Source: Telmatactis stephensoni
Lineage: Eukaryota; Cnidaria; Anthozoa; Actiniaria; Isophelliidae
Assembly (NCBI GenBank): GCA_029948255.1
Contig: JALIZF010001482.1
Location: 248,001-312,000 of the forward strand
Direction of reading: 5' to 3'
Length of the DNA: 64,000 nt
Made by a program: the position numbers and the translations under genes. The notes beneath the pieces were generated by a model. It searched no databases. It was given only the letters and a program-made list of their open reading frames with translations, and was not told the origin of the DNA. Positions within the stretch are counted from its first letter, which is position 1, and each line of letters opens with the position of its first letter. Shown here piece after piece: positions 48,401 to 50,339 of this stretch.

Positions 48401-49754
48401 ATTGCACGAGCCCGTAGGGGAGAAAAATGATAAAATCTCAAGAAGAAAACTTTGAGCGCGCGCTTGTTGAGATGTGATGGCGTCAGTAGCGCGCGCAAGT
48501 CATCAAAAATTTTATTTAACTGACAACCAGATCCTCAAAGGTTTTGCCACGTTTTTAGACATACCGTGTTCTTTAATGAGTAAAAAACTTCGTACATGTC
48601 ATGCTTGTTATGTTACAGATTTTTGCATTGGTATTACAGATTTTTGCACTGGTATTACATTTGAACTGCACTGGTCTCAGCCAATCAGCAACGAGAATTT
48701 TTTTCATGTATGTTATTAAAGAAGATAGTGAGTTATTAATATCCCTGCCTCCGGGGGGGGGGAATGGCTGTACAAAGGGTATATTAATGGATGGATGGAT
48801 ACATAGAACGGCGTAGACTGGAAAATATGTAAGTATGTTGTTAACTCACCAGTTTGCTTGGGCGTGTATATTGGTTTATCAGTCTGTATCAGAATTACAC
48901 CAGTACGAAAACTCAAGAGAATTTTCATTTCTTTCTGAAATTTCAGCTGTGGATGATCACATTTGGCTACAAGGTAAACGTACTGCTTATCGAGAGAGCC
49001 TGGGTCAGGAACATTCGCAGGATCAACCTAAAAAACATTTCAGCTAAATGTTATGGGAAACAGCCAGTTAATCTTGGTCAACATTTAAAGTAACTTTCTT
49101 AAAAAAAACAATAATAAAAATTCTGAGAACATCATAGTTAATTTTTCTGATTTTCTGTAGATTTCTATTGCATTCTGGGATCGATTGGATAATTGTAGCC
49201 ATTAATTTTCGCCGCTTTAAGTCCTGCGGCTCTGCGTTTGAACACCCTGACTCGTTTACTAACAACTGCCAACACTCAACAGGGTTTCAAATGTGTCCAT
49301 GTGTTGCAGTCAGCAATGTTGGAATGAGCTGGATTGAGCGTTTGCATAGATCGAGCTGTACATTATGGATCGCTCCTCCCAGGTAGCCCAAAGAATGCAA
49401 CGACCAATTCACGGAATTGCGTTCTTTTATCGTGTGAGAAAAATAACGCTGAATCAAAACCAAAAATCGTGGAAGTTCAACTTACCTTGACTGTCAGCAT
49501 TCCTGGGGTATCTGTGAACGTAAGAGTTGCACATTTAACGCTATGATCAAGGGGAACATCACATCATGCATGTTTGACTAAAAAAATGTTTACTTTTAGT
49601 AAAGTCAGCTTGTACTTGTGAAAATGTTTTTCTCCTGTGTGGATAATCTTGTAAATAGACTTGGACTGTAACTGGAGCCTGTGTTCCATACACCACGACA
49701 GAGACCTTTTCTTGAATGCCCACGTGAAATACATTGGGAGCTGAGATCATATAC
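8439..49754 (-). CDS. C3: Complement C3-like thioester protein (40 visible exons)
   Basis: The gene encodes the central complement opsonin: a secreted alpha-2-macroglobulin family protein cut into beta and alpha chains, activated by removal of C3a and attached to targets through a thioester. Forty exons with GT-AG borders and matching phases join to 1,735 codons including the stop. Human C3 has 1,663 residues; 54 of the extra residues here are one basic insertion in MG8. Domains in order: MG1-MG6, furin site RKKR (34472-34483), six-Cys anaphylatoxin (E20), convertase-type LGR/S site (32131-32136), MG7, CUB, thioester domain with GCGEQ (25682-25696), MG8, C345C. The anaphylatoxin and C345C domains exclude alpha-2-macroglobulin, CD109 and insect TEPs. 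C4 or C5 identity is less likely: C5 lacks a thioester and C4 has a second furin site. The visible part starts at the MG1 N-terminus; the signal-peptide exon was not found. No lesion is seen in the frame. Confidence 0.93.
9110..9187 (-). CDS. C3: C3 exon E39: anchor to C345C
   Basis: It encodes DKCAALNPSLGNIRKLVRET then CSQYDF, leading into C345C (human LDKACEPGVDYVY). Acceptor CTCTGTAG, donor GTAAGT; phases fit both sides. Confidence 0.85.
9716..9804. repeat. Dispersed repeat fragment
   Basis: About 80% similar by eye to 25876-25985, including the shared strings ttcttcaaaattatg and cagtctacct.ccgctag. Confidence 0.6.
10510..10702 (-). CDS. C3: C3 exon E38: MG8 end and anchor
   Basis: It encodes VGFNITRSFDIGAVYPVPIK, then VYDYYEPDDSCTTFYS and a Cys-rich end with SCDGKSCKCTQ; matches AVKVYAYYNLEESCTRFY and CRDELCRCAE. 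Acceptor GTCATTTCAG, donor GTAATT. Confidence 0.95.
11339..11413 (-). CDS. C3: C3 exon E37: MG8
   Basis: It encodes IMKKMNDTIARYEMSARSIV then FYLDS, matching LANGVDRYISKYEL and LIIYLDKVS. Acceptor CTTTTTAG, donor GTAAGT. Confidence 0.93.
11497..11584 (-). CDS. C3: C3 exon E36: MG8
   Basis: It encodes YKKPGKTGMAIMDIGIITGF then EVDKQSVNQ, matching [21 protein letters not shown]. Acceptor GAATCAAAG, donor GTATGC. Confidence 0.95.
12042..12361 (-). CDS. C3: C3 exon E35: MG8 with a 54-residue basic insertion
   Basis: The exon begins VNLQYNLITSKEERCSFVIK (human [20 protein letters not shown]) and ends EAPTSLIVNVCA (human NTMILEICTRY). Between them, at 12083-12244, lies a 54-codon insertion of Lys/Arg (36), Asn (11), Gly (3), Glu (3) and Gln (1). 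It starts KRKRKRKGRRKGKGKK and continues as imperfect N-K-K/E tripeptides from a 9-bp DNA repeat. The frame stays open. The insertion occupies the human MG8 loop APETEKRPQDAK. Acceptor CCATAG, donor GTAAGT. Confidence 0.92.
12083..12244 (-). repeat. Coding 9-bp repeat (AAC AAG RAG) within C3
   Basis: On the plus strand this is the tract of repeated ttcttgttc units. It is in phase with the C3 frame and encodes the polybasic insertion of E35. Three GAG-bearing units are followed by five AAG-bearing units, so it has expanded by slippage. Confidence 0.9.
12944..12981. repeat. Perfect hairpin in the Mutator-like element
   Basis: accacgcgatcaccaca, a 4-base loop ttca, then the exact complement. 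A 17-bp stem just inside the left terminal repeat. Confidence 0.95.
13013..13222 (+). pseudogene. Captured RecQ-like helicase N-terminal fragment
   Basis: A 69-codon ORF inside the nested element. From residue about 30 it reads NYNLLPKFEQLQAIYGWTVV then KDVFV. The pattern [LPKxEQxxAIxxxxxxKDVFV] is that seen just before the Walker A motif of RecQ-type helicases. The similarity ends there and the ORF runs out into unrelated codons, so only one exon or less was captured. Judged from memory of the family; no search was possible. Confidence 0.5.
13500..13798 (+). other. Leader of BEL element 2
   Basis: Non-coding stretch between the 5' LTR and gag. I could not recognise a tRNA-complementary primer-binding site here. 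Confidence 0.6.
13799..14815 (+). CDS. gag: Gag of BEL element 2
   Basis: 338 codons. An N-terminal coiled-coil-like region (RIKPLFDEIEARYRNIKKEQ) is followed by the BEL gag domain starting LPVPTWDGNRRTYATWKKEF. The likely start is either ATG at 13799 or the one at 13826 (MPSKTD). It ends in one frame while the zinc-knuckle region continues in the -1 frame from about 14761, so gag-pol joining requires a -1 shift or a mutation there. No canonical slippery heptamer is seen. Confidence 0.88.
   Translation: MHLNRKFTKMPSKTDVNTLIGKMRNSLKSFYELSEEFEVLFATKPQLERIKPLFDEIEARYRNIKKEQEAICNKLLKDGDGDDRLKDIEIAGSKVKTDYFQLTQKFAVYEKECDQQASGNKTVQEQASAKSESAAVEAMTAAVSKMAEVLGSKPNASTLERLPVPTWDGNRRTYATWKKEFNHAMKKYGQDPDEQLQRFRKAMPKNCWWSEQVKTCKSISQAWEILDIEFEDKRKLMDCLLTEINNLKAIKRDSKSLIMFATSIQRYVNDMEDNGCSVKSANESPFFLSQLLSKLDSRDNVDFGREMKRQSKEENVENLVDWLHQEAVCVPEEKKTTK
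14761..16035 (+). CDS. pol: Zinc knuckle and protease of BEL element 2
   Basis: Contains the knuckle CRKCLRASHHTNDC (CX2CX4HX4C) and a second Cys/His cluster. The aspartic protease motif LDSGSNTSLL has its Asp at 15295-15297. A second conserved block is LLIGTDF. The frame runs into stops after an A-rich run at 16018-16025, while RT continues in the +1 frame. Confidence 0.85.
   Translation: MASPGSSLRSRGKEDDKVTTQRVVYQRRSENHVTSTSTPAQDDETCPLGCIDKHLLPACPVYQNSTVSQRWDAVKRYQRCRKCLRASHHTNDCKKPDGTSCGKCKKNHHRSLHNEKKDVPSSNTPHTTSEGVASDNNNLQSNATDRETKLKTIAGLCPVQMVKVLNADGEFIEFLAMLDSGSNTSLLSKRAAKQLGLTGPTTHLTMNLAGGKTKSEVSTFLQITLASIAEEDIQKTLQVYSVSKPCSNAKTVSRSLVEEYAHLRPIADKLHLSGGKIDLLIGTDFAEAFIDIHTRSGESGEPIAKRNCFGWYALGQFASTTSEMDMPSVQSINVGTVSAVEDIKKLLHQDQIGVKPTKLCTCSENTLRENKFVKSVSNSTTLKDGRIHVKMPWKESGPPKHSNYDIALKRMHSSEKTFKKKRLL
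15911..16648 (+). CDS. pol: Reverse transcriptase of BEL element 2 (truncated by TGA)
   Basis: RT homology begins near 16030 (VEEEVQKLVDQGFV). It includes RLVFDASAKG, LNDHLEKGPN, GDIRKMFNQI and the intact catalytic box YVDD at 16541-16552. It stops at TGA 16646-16648; the same frame is open again directly afterwards and continues the family alignment, so the stop is a point mutation. Confidence 0.87.
   Translation: MDEFMSRCLGKRVDLRSIVTMTLRLRECTHRRRLSRKKDCFDVVEEEVQKLVDQGFVTKVSPEEVKHDGPEWYLPLQAVFTPEKSTKVRLVFDASAKGHDGLSLNDHLEKGPNYINSLTDVLLAWRWDNVAFSGDIRKMFNQIMVHPNDQVYHRFLWRKNPDESPAVYQWCRLSFGDKLAPDIATNSINVLAKASEEEFPEATKELREHAYVDDIAASRPKAIQAKQLTRDIEDILVKGQFQIKE
16649..18697 (+). CDS. pol: RNase H and integrase of BEL element 2
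   Basis: In frame with the RT ORF. RNase H shows GFSDGGELAFGAV, IPRLELLGCLA, WVDSSTVLSWV and NPADALTRG. An HHCC domain (about 17980-18115) precedes the integrase core, whose DDE triad is at 18212-18214, 18401-18403 and 18560-18562. The alignment leaves this frame just after the Glu, near 18580, and continues in the next frame. Confidence 0.87.
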   Translation, partial: YSNNKEIDQSEKEESVDLLGHRWNKKRDTFSFKKDEIISHQEHLTKRNCLALLAQLWDPIGLVSPVTVKFRIDLQELWSSGFGWDEILPESIQRKWRENVQIMNYLLQLSFDRQIKPHNAVGQPEVHGFSDGGELAFGAVLYLRWQLSDGSYCCNPVMIKSFVAPLKKKSIPRLELLGCLALVRMYDTCSKALYFAQIKDCRRILWVDSSTVLSWVKTPPREFKPFVSARIAEIQETVGVDDFQYVRSKSNPADALTRGIDRENLTNWLKGPAFLQLPESLWPEFKDTTNDQDNKVQNPDIKKEKKTIKETKEHVDCTIINYRHLDADTSKEREENPILAHLLKNCSSYSKIRRTLAYVNRFVRNARQKARVIGPIMVQELKTSEQQLLKWCQTQLNLKRLQDLIPKEDENGLLRAHGRLETITSLPEDVRNPILLPGKHKLVHLLLLHVHNRRGHCGYKSLIHESRKKFWIIGIRGTAKALTRACILCRKLRRKPLEQLMGQIPNLRTAVGHPAFTNTALDMFGPLHIRLNRKTLKEAQGIIFTCMTTRAIHLELVTDRSSDTFLMAFRRFASTRGHPKVCYSDCGTNFIGAQDYLKEVTQNWDMTKIKNTLTEDFNCDFTWEWNIPHASHQNGVVESLIKSSICETSSQRYLQEPDLYRRTVENNPFRDHLLSQWTSAIP
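18585..19118 (+). pseudogene. pol: Integrase C-terminus of BEL element 2, frame-shifted
   Basis: Starts MRQALNATCKNQTYTEEQW, the helix after the integrase Glu, then LVNGRPLYP and the C-terminal domain ending RPIHKLSLI. It is a continuation of integrase separated by a one-base type lesion near 18580-18590. Confidence 0.85.
19236..19242 (+). promoter_or_regulatory. Polypurine tract of BEL element 2
   Basis: AGGGGAG directly before the 3' LTR at 19243. Confidence 0.65.
19243..19622 (+). repeat. 3' LTR of BEL element 2
   Basis: 380 bp, TG...CA, followed by target duplicate AAAGT. Confidence 0.95.
19817..19837. repeat. (ATA)n microsatellite
   Basis: About seven ATA units in the C3 intron after BEL element 2. 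Confidence 0.9.
20123..20197 (-). CDS. C3: C3 exon E34: CUB end
   Basis: It encodes ILPYLRQDGEEFVITTVGTG then VAQMQ; EEFVITTVGTGVAQMQ matches EGFTVTAEGKGQGTLSV. Acceptor TTGTTCTTAG, donor GTAATG. The next intron is about 7.8 kb and holds BEL element 2. Confidence 0.9.
20198..20876 (-). other. C3 intron E33/E34
   Basis: I see no repeat or coding feature here. A 95-codon plus-strand ORF (20481-20768) has no recognisable domain. Confidence 0.5.
20877..21044 (-). CDS. C3: C3 exon E33: thioester domain end and CUB
   Basis: It encodes DTCVALQALAKYSERTARAK, the last thioester-domain helix (human ATFMVFQALAQY), then the second CUB segment ending LLQQSVD. Acceptor TTTGTTCAG, donor GTAAGT. Confidence 0.93.
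21704..21993. mobile_element. Inverted-repeat element (MITE-like)
   Basis: Arms of about 95 bp: aatagaccatttcacagtta...cagcctcga and the near complement ending atggtctatt. It lies in the intron between E32 and E33. No transposase; superfamily unassigned. Confidence 0.75.
22060..22260 (-). mobile_element. tRNA-derived SINE-like sequence
   Basis: On the minus strand an A-box-like TATAGTGGTTAAC and a B-box-like GGTTTCGAGTCCC are spaced as in a tRNA. It begins about 10 bp after the donor of C3 exon E32. The 3' limit is a guess. Confidence 0.6.
22270..22436 (-). CDS. C3: C3 exon E32: thioester domain
   Basis: It encodes ALNIETAAYALLAQLKLNRL and then IVTWLIGQKNSGGGFKSTT, matching YNVEATSYALLALLQL and VRWLNEQRYYGGGYGSTQ. 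Acceptor CTTTTCTAG, donor GTAAGT. A SINE-like sequence begins about 10 bp past the donor. Confidence 0.94.
22556..22858. mobile_element. Inverted-repeat element (MITE-like)
   Basis: Arms of about 110 bp: tatagtcaattgaagaaacg...gagaccgaaatggtg and its complement, with few mismatches. Intronic (E31/E32). Confidence 0.85.
23082..23250 (-). CDS. C3: C3 exon E31: thioester domain
   Basis: It encodes VQTAAITRAVTYLENHLANL then QPYVLALTTYALAMANS; YVLALTTYALAMA matches YTVAIAGYALAQM. Acceptor AATTATAAG, donor GTGAGT. Confidence 0.93.
23518..23598 (-). CDS. C3: C3 exon E30: thioester domain
   Basis: It encodes GGVYQNGDVAITAFVITALL then ECQCKGL; AITAFVITALLE matches MALTAFVLISLQE. Acceptor ATGTCTCTAG, donor GTAAGT. 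Confidence 0.94.
23599..24379 (-). other. C3 intron E29/E30
   Basis: No repeat or coding feature recognised. Confidence 0.5.
24380..24542 (-). CDS. C3: C3 exon E29: thioester domain, Asp at the catalytic position
   Basis: It encodes LTAFVIKVFCEASKFDGVQI, ENVMCQSVQWLV, then ADGAFPEVHHVLDRTRV. With GG at the start of E30 the alignment to human C3 is ungapped, and the residue six before GG, catalytic His in C3 and C4B, is Asp here (24392-24394). Human C4A has PVLDRSMQGG at this place. Acceptor ATTTAG, donor GTAAGA. Confidence 0.95.
24921..24999 (-). CDS. C3: C3 exon E28: thioester domain
   Basis: It encodes GYQNELKYRRNDGSFSAWGN then SRPGSTW; YQxxLxYRxxDGSFSAxG is typical of complement thioester domains. 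Acceptor GTTGCCAG, donor GTGAGG. Confidence 0.94.
25000..25575 (-). other. C3 intron E27/E28
   Basis: A loose palindrome around 25105-25225 (gttataataattataagtaat / taccttataataac). Nothing coding recognised. Confidence 0.45.
25576..25767 (-). CDS. C3: C3 exon E27: thioester site
   Basis: It encodes LSMPTGCGEQTMVHLAPDVY. GCGEQ (25682-25696) is the invariant thioester sequence in which the Cys thiol bonds to the Gln side chain; all residues are intact. LSMPTGCGEQTM aligns with VTPSGCGEQNM. Acceptor TTATTAG, donor GTAAAG. Confidence 0.97.
25876..26615. mobile_element. Element with 42-bp terminal inverted repeats
   Basis: acacggaacatttggctggc... (25876-25917) and its complement (26574-26615), nearly perfect. 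The interior includes a repeat shared with 58242-58349. No transposase ORF. A fragment also occurs at 9716-9804. Confidence 0.8.
26134..26240. repeat. Dispersed repeat, copy A
   Basis: Shared with 58242-58349: ggggtggtaatac.agcaaca...acaagttgcacgatttt. Confidence 0.8.
27073..27174 (-). CDS. C3: C3 exon E26: CUB
   Basis: It encodes RLFDKTKNKQIDSIHIKIPK then ESIPESINAMVSFT; IPESINAMVSFTG matches the PDTES...LLQG end of the first CUB half. Acceptor CTTTTCAG, donor GTAAGA. Confidence 0.88.
27175..28096 (-). other. C3 intron E25/E26
   Basis: No repeat or coding feature recognised. Confidence 0.5.
28097..28171 (-). CDS. C3: C3 exon E25: CUB
   Basis: It encodes GVLRDAKQNGEGIDIKINNS then TFPSQ, in the CUB segment between MG7 and the thioester domain. 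Acceptor TTGTTTAAG, donor GTAAGT. Weakly conserved, but phase and position fit. NNS is a sequon. Confidence 0.8.
28498..29626. mobile_element. Terminal-inverted-repeat element with GGAATCC-rich ends
   Basis: Starts CCCCGTGTAAGGTAATCCGG and ends with the complement of CCCCATGTAAGGTAATCCGG. Both ends carry runs of imperfect ggaatccggaatcc. No transposase recognised in the 1.1 kb. It lies between E24 and E25, its right end 22 bp from the E24 donor. Confidence 0.8.
29649..29700 (-). CDS. C3: C3 exon E24: MG7/CUB linker
   Basis: It encodes PEGVEERKTQTYVLDPQ plus one base, matching PEGI...TLDPE of human C3. Acceptor CTTTTTCCAG, donor GTAATC. A terminal-inverted-repeat element ends 22 bp past the donor. 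Confidence 0.9.
29701..30837 (-). other. C3 introns around E23
   Basis: Apart from E23 (30182-30403) I see no coding feature; short stretches resemble the cggaatcggaagcaga motif of the MITE at 32662-32915. Confidence 0.45.
30182..30403 (-). CDS. C3: C3 exon E23: MG7
   Basis: Starts VYFFLTANDGFCSVADPDRK, then GNGGTVSFPITIVPVKYGHI and VERKLLVV, matching NPAFCSLAT, SVPYVIVPLKTG and SLKVV of human C3. Acceptor ATTTTCAG, donor GTAAGT. The 74 codons are phase 0. Confidence 0.94.
30838..31111 (-). CDS. C3: C3 exon E22: MG6-beta and MG7 start
   Basis: This 274-bp exon contains PDTITTWVVQAIAVSNKSGF, then DFFVSLNIPYSVQRGEQVTI and LATAYNYK, all C3 hallmarks (human DSITTWEILAVSMS, PYSVVRNEQVEIRAVLYNY). 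Where human C3 has GICVADP this exon has GFGIAKP, so the alpha-chain partner of the interchain disulfide is Gly (30970-30972). Two cysteines (in EFCQ and RRSC) occur upstream of TTW instead. Acceptor TCTTTTCAG, donor GTGAGT. Confidence 0.94.
31458..31724 (-). other. Intronic Glu/Ser-rich ORF
   Basis: An 88-codon ORF inside the intron E21/E22 starts MEEEETNVSEEETSCSEEE and has repeated S-E-E-E blocks, then GERGRSGSRPRGHSD. It is not flanked by good splice sites in the C3 frame. It may be a relic of a transposon N-terminal acidic region or chance low complexity; function unknown. Confidence 0.3.
31991..32156 (-). CDS. C3: C3 exon E21: C3a end and alpha-chain N-terminus
   Basis: It encodes DTFGILGRSASGGGADLLDE, an acidic stretch, then VRSYFPETWFFEEKLI. 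LGR (ending at 32134) before Ser corresponds to LGLAR/S, the convertase cut in human C3. The acidic segment matches the alpha-prime N-terminus, and SYFPETW matches SEFPESW. Acceptor ATTTCCAG, donor GTAATT. Confidence 0.94.
32465..32570 (+). mobile_element. Possible degenerate SINE
   Basis: ggttggctcggtcgg followed by ggttgaagtccc at tRNA-like spacing and then ggaccaacgctcagggtc. Weak tRNA similarity. Confidence 0.35.
32662..32915. mobile_element. MITE with TA target duplication
   Basis: Terminal repeats AAGGCTGGTTCACACTAGCG... and its complement, flanked by TA on both sides (32660-32661, 32916-32917). Suggests Tc1/mariner type. Confidence 0.75.
33315..33485 (-). CDS. C3: C3 exon E20: anaphylatoxin (C3a) domain
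   Basis: It encodes DSKIVCCRLGNATDSNNRTC, then a basic helix and RHQCRKEFFKCCVKRFGTK. The order CC...C...C...CC is the complete six-cysteine anaphylatoxin pattern that separates C3/C4/C5 from other thioester proteins. Two sequons (NAT, NRT) lie in the first loop. Acceptor TCCTTTAAG, donor GTATGT. The exon is phase 1 on both sides, so the whole domain is an in-frame cassette. Confidence 0.95.
33607..33732. repeat. Inverted repeat, 28-bp arms
   Basis: ccgaatcgaaatatggcggc... and its exact complement about 70 bp apart, in the intron E19/E20. Confidence 0.85.
34459..34512 (-). CDS. C3: C3 exon E19: beta/alpha furin site
   Basis: It encodes DFSCQEPPPKRKKRSVGQ. RKKR (34472-34483) before Ser is the tetrabasic site where proC3 is cut into beta and alpha chains (human ARRRRS). 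Acceptor AAATTTCAG, donor GTAAGT; phase 1 at both ends. Confidence 0.94.
34935..35587. mobile_element. Inverted-repeat element
   Basis: Ends gcgcaagaagggcttaccgg and its complement ccggtaagcccttcttgcg. Interior without recognisable coding. Intron E18/E19. Confidence 0.65.
35990..36041 (-). CDS. C3: C3 exon E18: end of MG6 alpha part
   Basis: It encodes NSGLSVISGSFISDARQ plus one base; the NSGLSV start corresponds to DAGLTF of human C3. Acceptor TTTTTAG, donor GTAATG. Confidence 0.9.
36170..36262. repeat. Dispersed repeat shared with 60610-60720 (inverted)
   Basis: gtcagcacgcgtcaaattgg, a 'gccaatcag' block and gatgtacacggacg occur in reverse order and complement at 60610-60720. Confidence 0.6.
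36287..36361 (-). CDS. C3: C3 exon E17: MG6, beta-chain Cys
   Basis: It encodes VFKKLDDLDLGCGVASGKDT then KGVFK. LGCGVASGKD aligns with IGCTPGSGKD of human C3, whose Cys makes the beta-alpha interchain bond; that Cys is kept here. Acceptor TCTACAAAG, donor GTAAGA. Confidence 0.94.
36745..36897 (-). CDS. C3: C3 exon E16: MG6
   Basis: It encodes IIIKDNDDPPVRPGELYTVQ and then LLGVDQSVYLLRNKNRLTPE; VDQSVYLLRNKNRLT is the MG6 signature (human VDKGVFVLNKKNKLT). Acceptor TGTTTACAG, donor GTAAGA. Confidence 0.94.
37222..37392. mobile_element. MITE with TA flanks
   Basis: aggcatggttcacactagc... with a complementary end gctagtagtgtaaacaaggcc, flanked by TA. It shares 'ggttcacactagc' with the MITE at 32662-32915, so the same family is likely. 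Intron E15/E16. Confidence 0.7.
37558..37749 (-). CDS. C3: C3 exon E15: MG5
   Basis: It encodes VIARGQIVYQNV through MSPASRFVAYYITNNGHVVS; PASRFVAYY matches PSFRLVAYY of human C3. Acceptor TTATCACAG, donor GTTTGT. Confidence 0.93.
37850..37918 (-). CDS. C3: C3 exon E14: MG5
   Basis: It encodes VGQTVFCEAVFTNSKNVDRL then AYM; the VGQTV start corresponds to the PGETLNVNF strand of MG5. Acceptor TCTTTGCAG, donor GTAAGC. Confidence 0.9.
37919..39087 (-). other. C3 intron E13/E14
   Basis: Holds the string caagatggcggcc (38240-38252), which resembles a YY1 site and also occurs near 61360 in a repeat. Otherwise nothing recognised. Confidence 0.45.
39088..39204 (-). CDS. C3: C3 exon E13: MG4/MG5 junction
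   Basis: It encodes AETEDRIMGRYNAVKDYIAS and then SPSNEYLMVRQRKPAS; SNEYL corresponds to SNNYLHL of human C3. Acceptor TTGTTAG, donor GTAAGT. Confidence 0.9.
39250..39448. repeat. (CAAT/CAAC)n microsatellite
   Basis: About 50 tetranucleotide units, aatc mixed with aacc, filling most of the 323-bp intron E12/E13. ORFs rich in N, Q, S and I across it are artefacts. Confidence 0.97.
39528..39740 (-). CDS. C3: C3 exon E12: MG4
   Basis: It encodes VVVTNNKDEPLANIHMKITA, an acidic loop, then GLDGQAEFLVDVLRDVKTLK. Acceptor TTAACGTAG, donor GTATGG. Phase 0 at both ends. Confidence 0.92.
40204..40437 (-). CDS. C3: C3 exon E11: MG3 end and MG4 start
   Basis: A 78-codon exon. It has FPEGSRLQIQADVTEQSTG, then SPYVIKFIKTAQYFMPGLQF, the MG4 entry (human [20 protein letters not shown]). 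Acceptor ACTTCCAG, donor GTATTA. Confidence 0.94.
40637..40733 (-). CDS. C3: C3 exon E10: MG3
   Basis: It encodes YTYGKVVHGSANVRVKIVTI onward, the conserved YxYGKxVxGxAxV strand pair of MG3. Acceptor TTTTATAG, donor GTAATC, ends in phase 0. Confidence 0.92.
40734..42391 (-). other. C3 intron E9/E10, first part
   Basis: No coding or repeat feature recognised; short plus-strand ORFs have no known domain. Confidence 0.45.
42392..42488. repeat. Palindrome ending in TTAACCGAGC
   Basis: cttattaaccgagc..ggtc.gtctgtacgggag pairs with gtacagacctcccgctcggttaataag around a 30-bp centre. Confidence 0.8.
43181..43440. mobile_element. Inverted-repeat element (MITE-like)
   Basis: cagctatatttc...tgaatactgaattctgcattc pairs with gaatgcagtattcagtgttc...gaaatagctagctg; arms about 60 bp with internal short repeats of 'attctgcat'. 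Intron E9/E10. Confidence 0.75.
43689..43773 (-). CDS. C3: C3 exon E9: MG3 start
   Basis: It encodes VLPKFSVKITAPDAFLPNTK and ends ISISSK, splitting the final Lys codon at donor GTAAGT. Acceptor ATCTTTAAG. Confidence 0.92.
43858..43900 (-). CDS. C3: C3 exon E8: MG2/MG3 junction
   Basis: It encodes AIHNTSTVFEVREY plus one base. FEVREY followed by VLPKF in E9 is the MG3 entry (human FEVKEYVLPSFEV). Acceptor ATTGCAG, donor GTAAGA. NTS is a sequon. Confidence 0.9.
44277..44310. repeat. Short hairpin
   Basis: attgctgcat, 9-base centre cctgggccc, atgcagcaat. Confidence 0.8.
45224..45350. repeat. (CTTC)n microsatellite, copy 1
   Basis: About 30 CTTC units with a few interruptions at the right end. 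Confidence 0.95.
45351..46135. repeat. Tandem duplication, 464-bp period
   Basis: 45351-45671 is repeated base for base, as far as I can read, at 45815-46135. Each copy is preceded by a CTTC array with the same pattern of interruptions. Confidence 0.93.
45405..46296. mobile_element. MITE-like element with 4-bp TAAA duplication, internally duplicated
   Basis: Left end ACAGGGTCTGGATGGGG and right end CCCCCATCCAGACCCTGT, flanked by TAAA at 45401-45404 and 46297-46300. Both ends contain repeated 'aaccgac' motifs. The left part has been tandemly duplicated together with the microsatellite. Confidence 0.75.
45676..45814. repeat. (CTTC)n microsatellite, copy 2
   Basis: Second array, slightly longer than copy 1, with the same imperfect right end. 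Confidence 0.95.
46367..46446 (-). CDS. C3: C3 exon E7: end of MG2
   Basis: It encodes MISKVLHLDDYALKGNWTIE then AYHDSV; the GNWTIEAYH motif matches GQWKIRAYYE of human C3. Acceptor TTTAAATAG, donor GTAAGT, ends in phase 0. NWT is a potential N-glycosylation sequon. Confidence 0.88.
46821..46872 (-). CDS. C3: C3 exon E6: MG2
   Basis: It encodes NPQGIRVQQWKDLTTDT plus one base. Acceptor TTGCAATAG, donor GTGAGT. NPQG matches the NPEG turn of C3. Confidence 0.87.
46977..46994 (-). CDS. C3: C3 exon E5: 18-bp micro-exon in MG2
   Basis: ATTTCTGTCATACTAAAG encodes ISVILK, the strand before NPQG (human: VMVNIENPEG). Acceptor CCTTACAG and donor GTGAGA are both good. It is phase 0 on both sides, so skipping it would keep the frame but remove a beta strand. 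Confidence 0.8.
47519..47571 (-). CDS. C3: C3 exon E4: MG2
   Basis: It encodes VNIRVIPLDFNLYPTKRK, following PKQT in MG2. Acceptor CTATTTTAG, donor GTACGC; starts in phase 1 and ends in phase 0. Confidence 0.85.
47784..47946. repeat. Palindromic repeat, about 75-bp arms
   Basis: gtaatcatacggtttcgagt... pairs with ...cgagaaatcgtatgattac. A partial second copy of one arm is at 48333-48420. Confidence 0.85.
47996..48125. repeat. Dispersed duplicate, copy 1
   Basis: aaatctcaagaagaaaactt...gagatgtgatggcgtcag, repeated at 48430-48550. Confidence 0.85.
48333..48550. repeat. Dispersed duplicate, copy 2
   Basis: Combines a left-arm copy of the palindrome at 47784 with the copy of 47996-48125. Confidence 0.85.
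48850..49027 (-). CDS. C3: C3 exon E3: end of MG1, start of MG2
   Basis: It encodes VDPANVPDPG...KQYVYLVAK and then GVILIQTDKPIYTPKQT, the strongly conserved linker entering MG2 (human C3 has FIQTDKTIYTPG). Acceptor TTTTTTAG, donor GTGAGT, ends in phase 1. Confidence 0.92.
49486..49511 (-). CDS. C3: C3 exon E2: MG1 micro-exon (26 bp)
   Basis: Acceptor TTCACAG, donor GTAAGT; adds TPGMLTVK after a split Asn codon. The phase fits both neighbours, and the intron between E1 and E2 is only 82 bp. Reading E1 straight through instead meets a stop, so the splice is required. Confidence 0.75.
49594..49754 (-). CDS. C3: C3 exon E1: start of MG1
   Basis: The acceptor TTCTAG precedes GTATATGATCTC; the translation begins YMISAPNVFHVGIQEKVSVV, the MG1 start of C3 proteins. 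The first base completes a codon from an upstream exon that was not found. The exon ends after one base of a codon at donor GTAAAC. It lacks a signal peptide, so it is not the first coding exon. Confidence 0.85.
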
Positions 49755-50339
49755 CTAGAAAATCAAAACATAGAAAATAGATAACAGAAAAAAACAACAA
49801 CAGAAACTAGAAATAACTGAAGACGAAGTCTGCATAGAGATGGAATTTAATGTTACATCAAAATTCAAAAAAACGAAAAATTAAAAATGTGGTCAAGTTT
49901 TTGAATCGTATAAAAATAGAAAACTCGTACGTTGTCACTGGTTTCCTTTGCTACCATCTTTAAAAATCATGTAGCAAATTTTAGAGAAAAATAATAAATA
50001 AATACAAGTAAACATTGATGTCAACCAAAATATAGACAACAGAGTAAGTTTTTGGCGCGCAAAGCGACGCGTCCGAACATCTTACCCGCCATTTTCCAAA
50101 GCCTCACTAGATTTTACAAAAAGTCAATATTTGATCTACTGAGTTATTTTGGCCAAGTTACACAAGTTTTGCCTATAGCTACGATTAGCTGACTCGTCAA
50201 AGGTCACGGTGAATAAAATGAAACATGTTTGCATTTTGATCAAATATCAATAATATAAAGAAAAGTCGCCGTCAAATTGCCCGTTTTTGTTTCAATTCCT
50301 GCTTATTTCAACATATTTTCTTTTGTGCTGATAGGGTAC

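Noticed and set aside
49512..49593. Frameshift in the MG1 exon of C3
   Set aside because: At first E1 and E2 seemed one exon with a broken frame, but an 82-bp intron with GTAAAC and TTCACAG borders restores matching phases.
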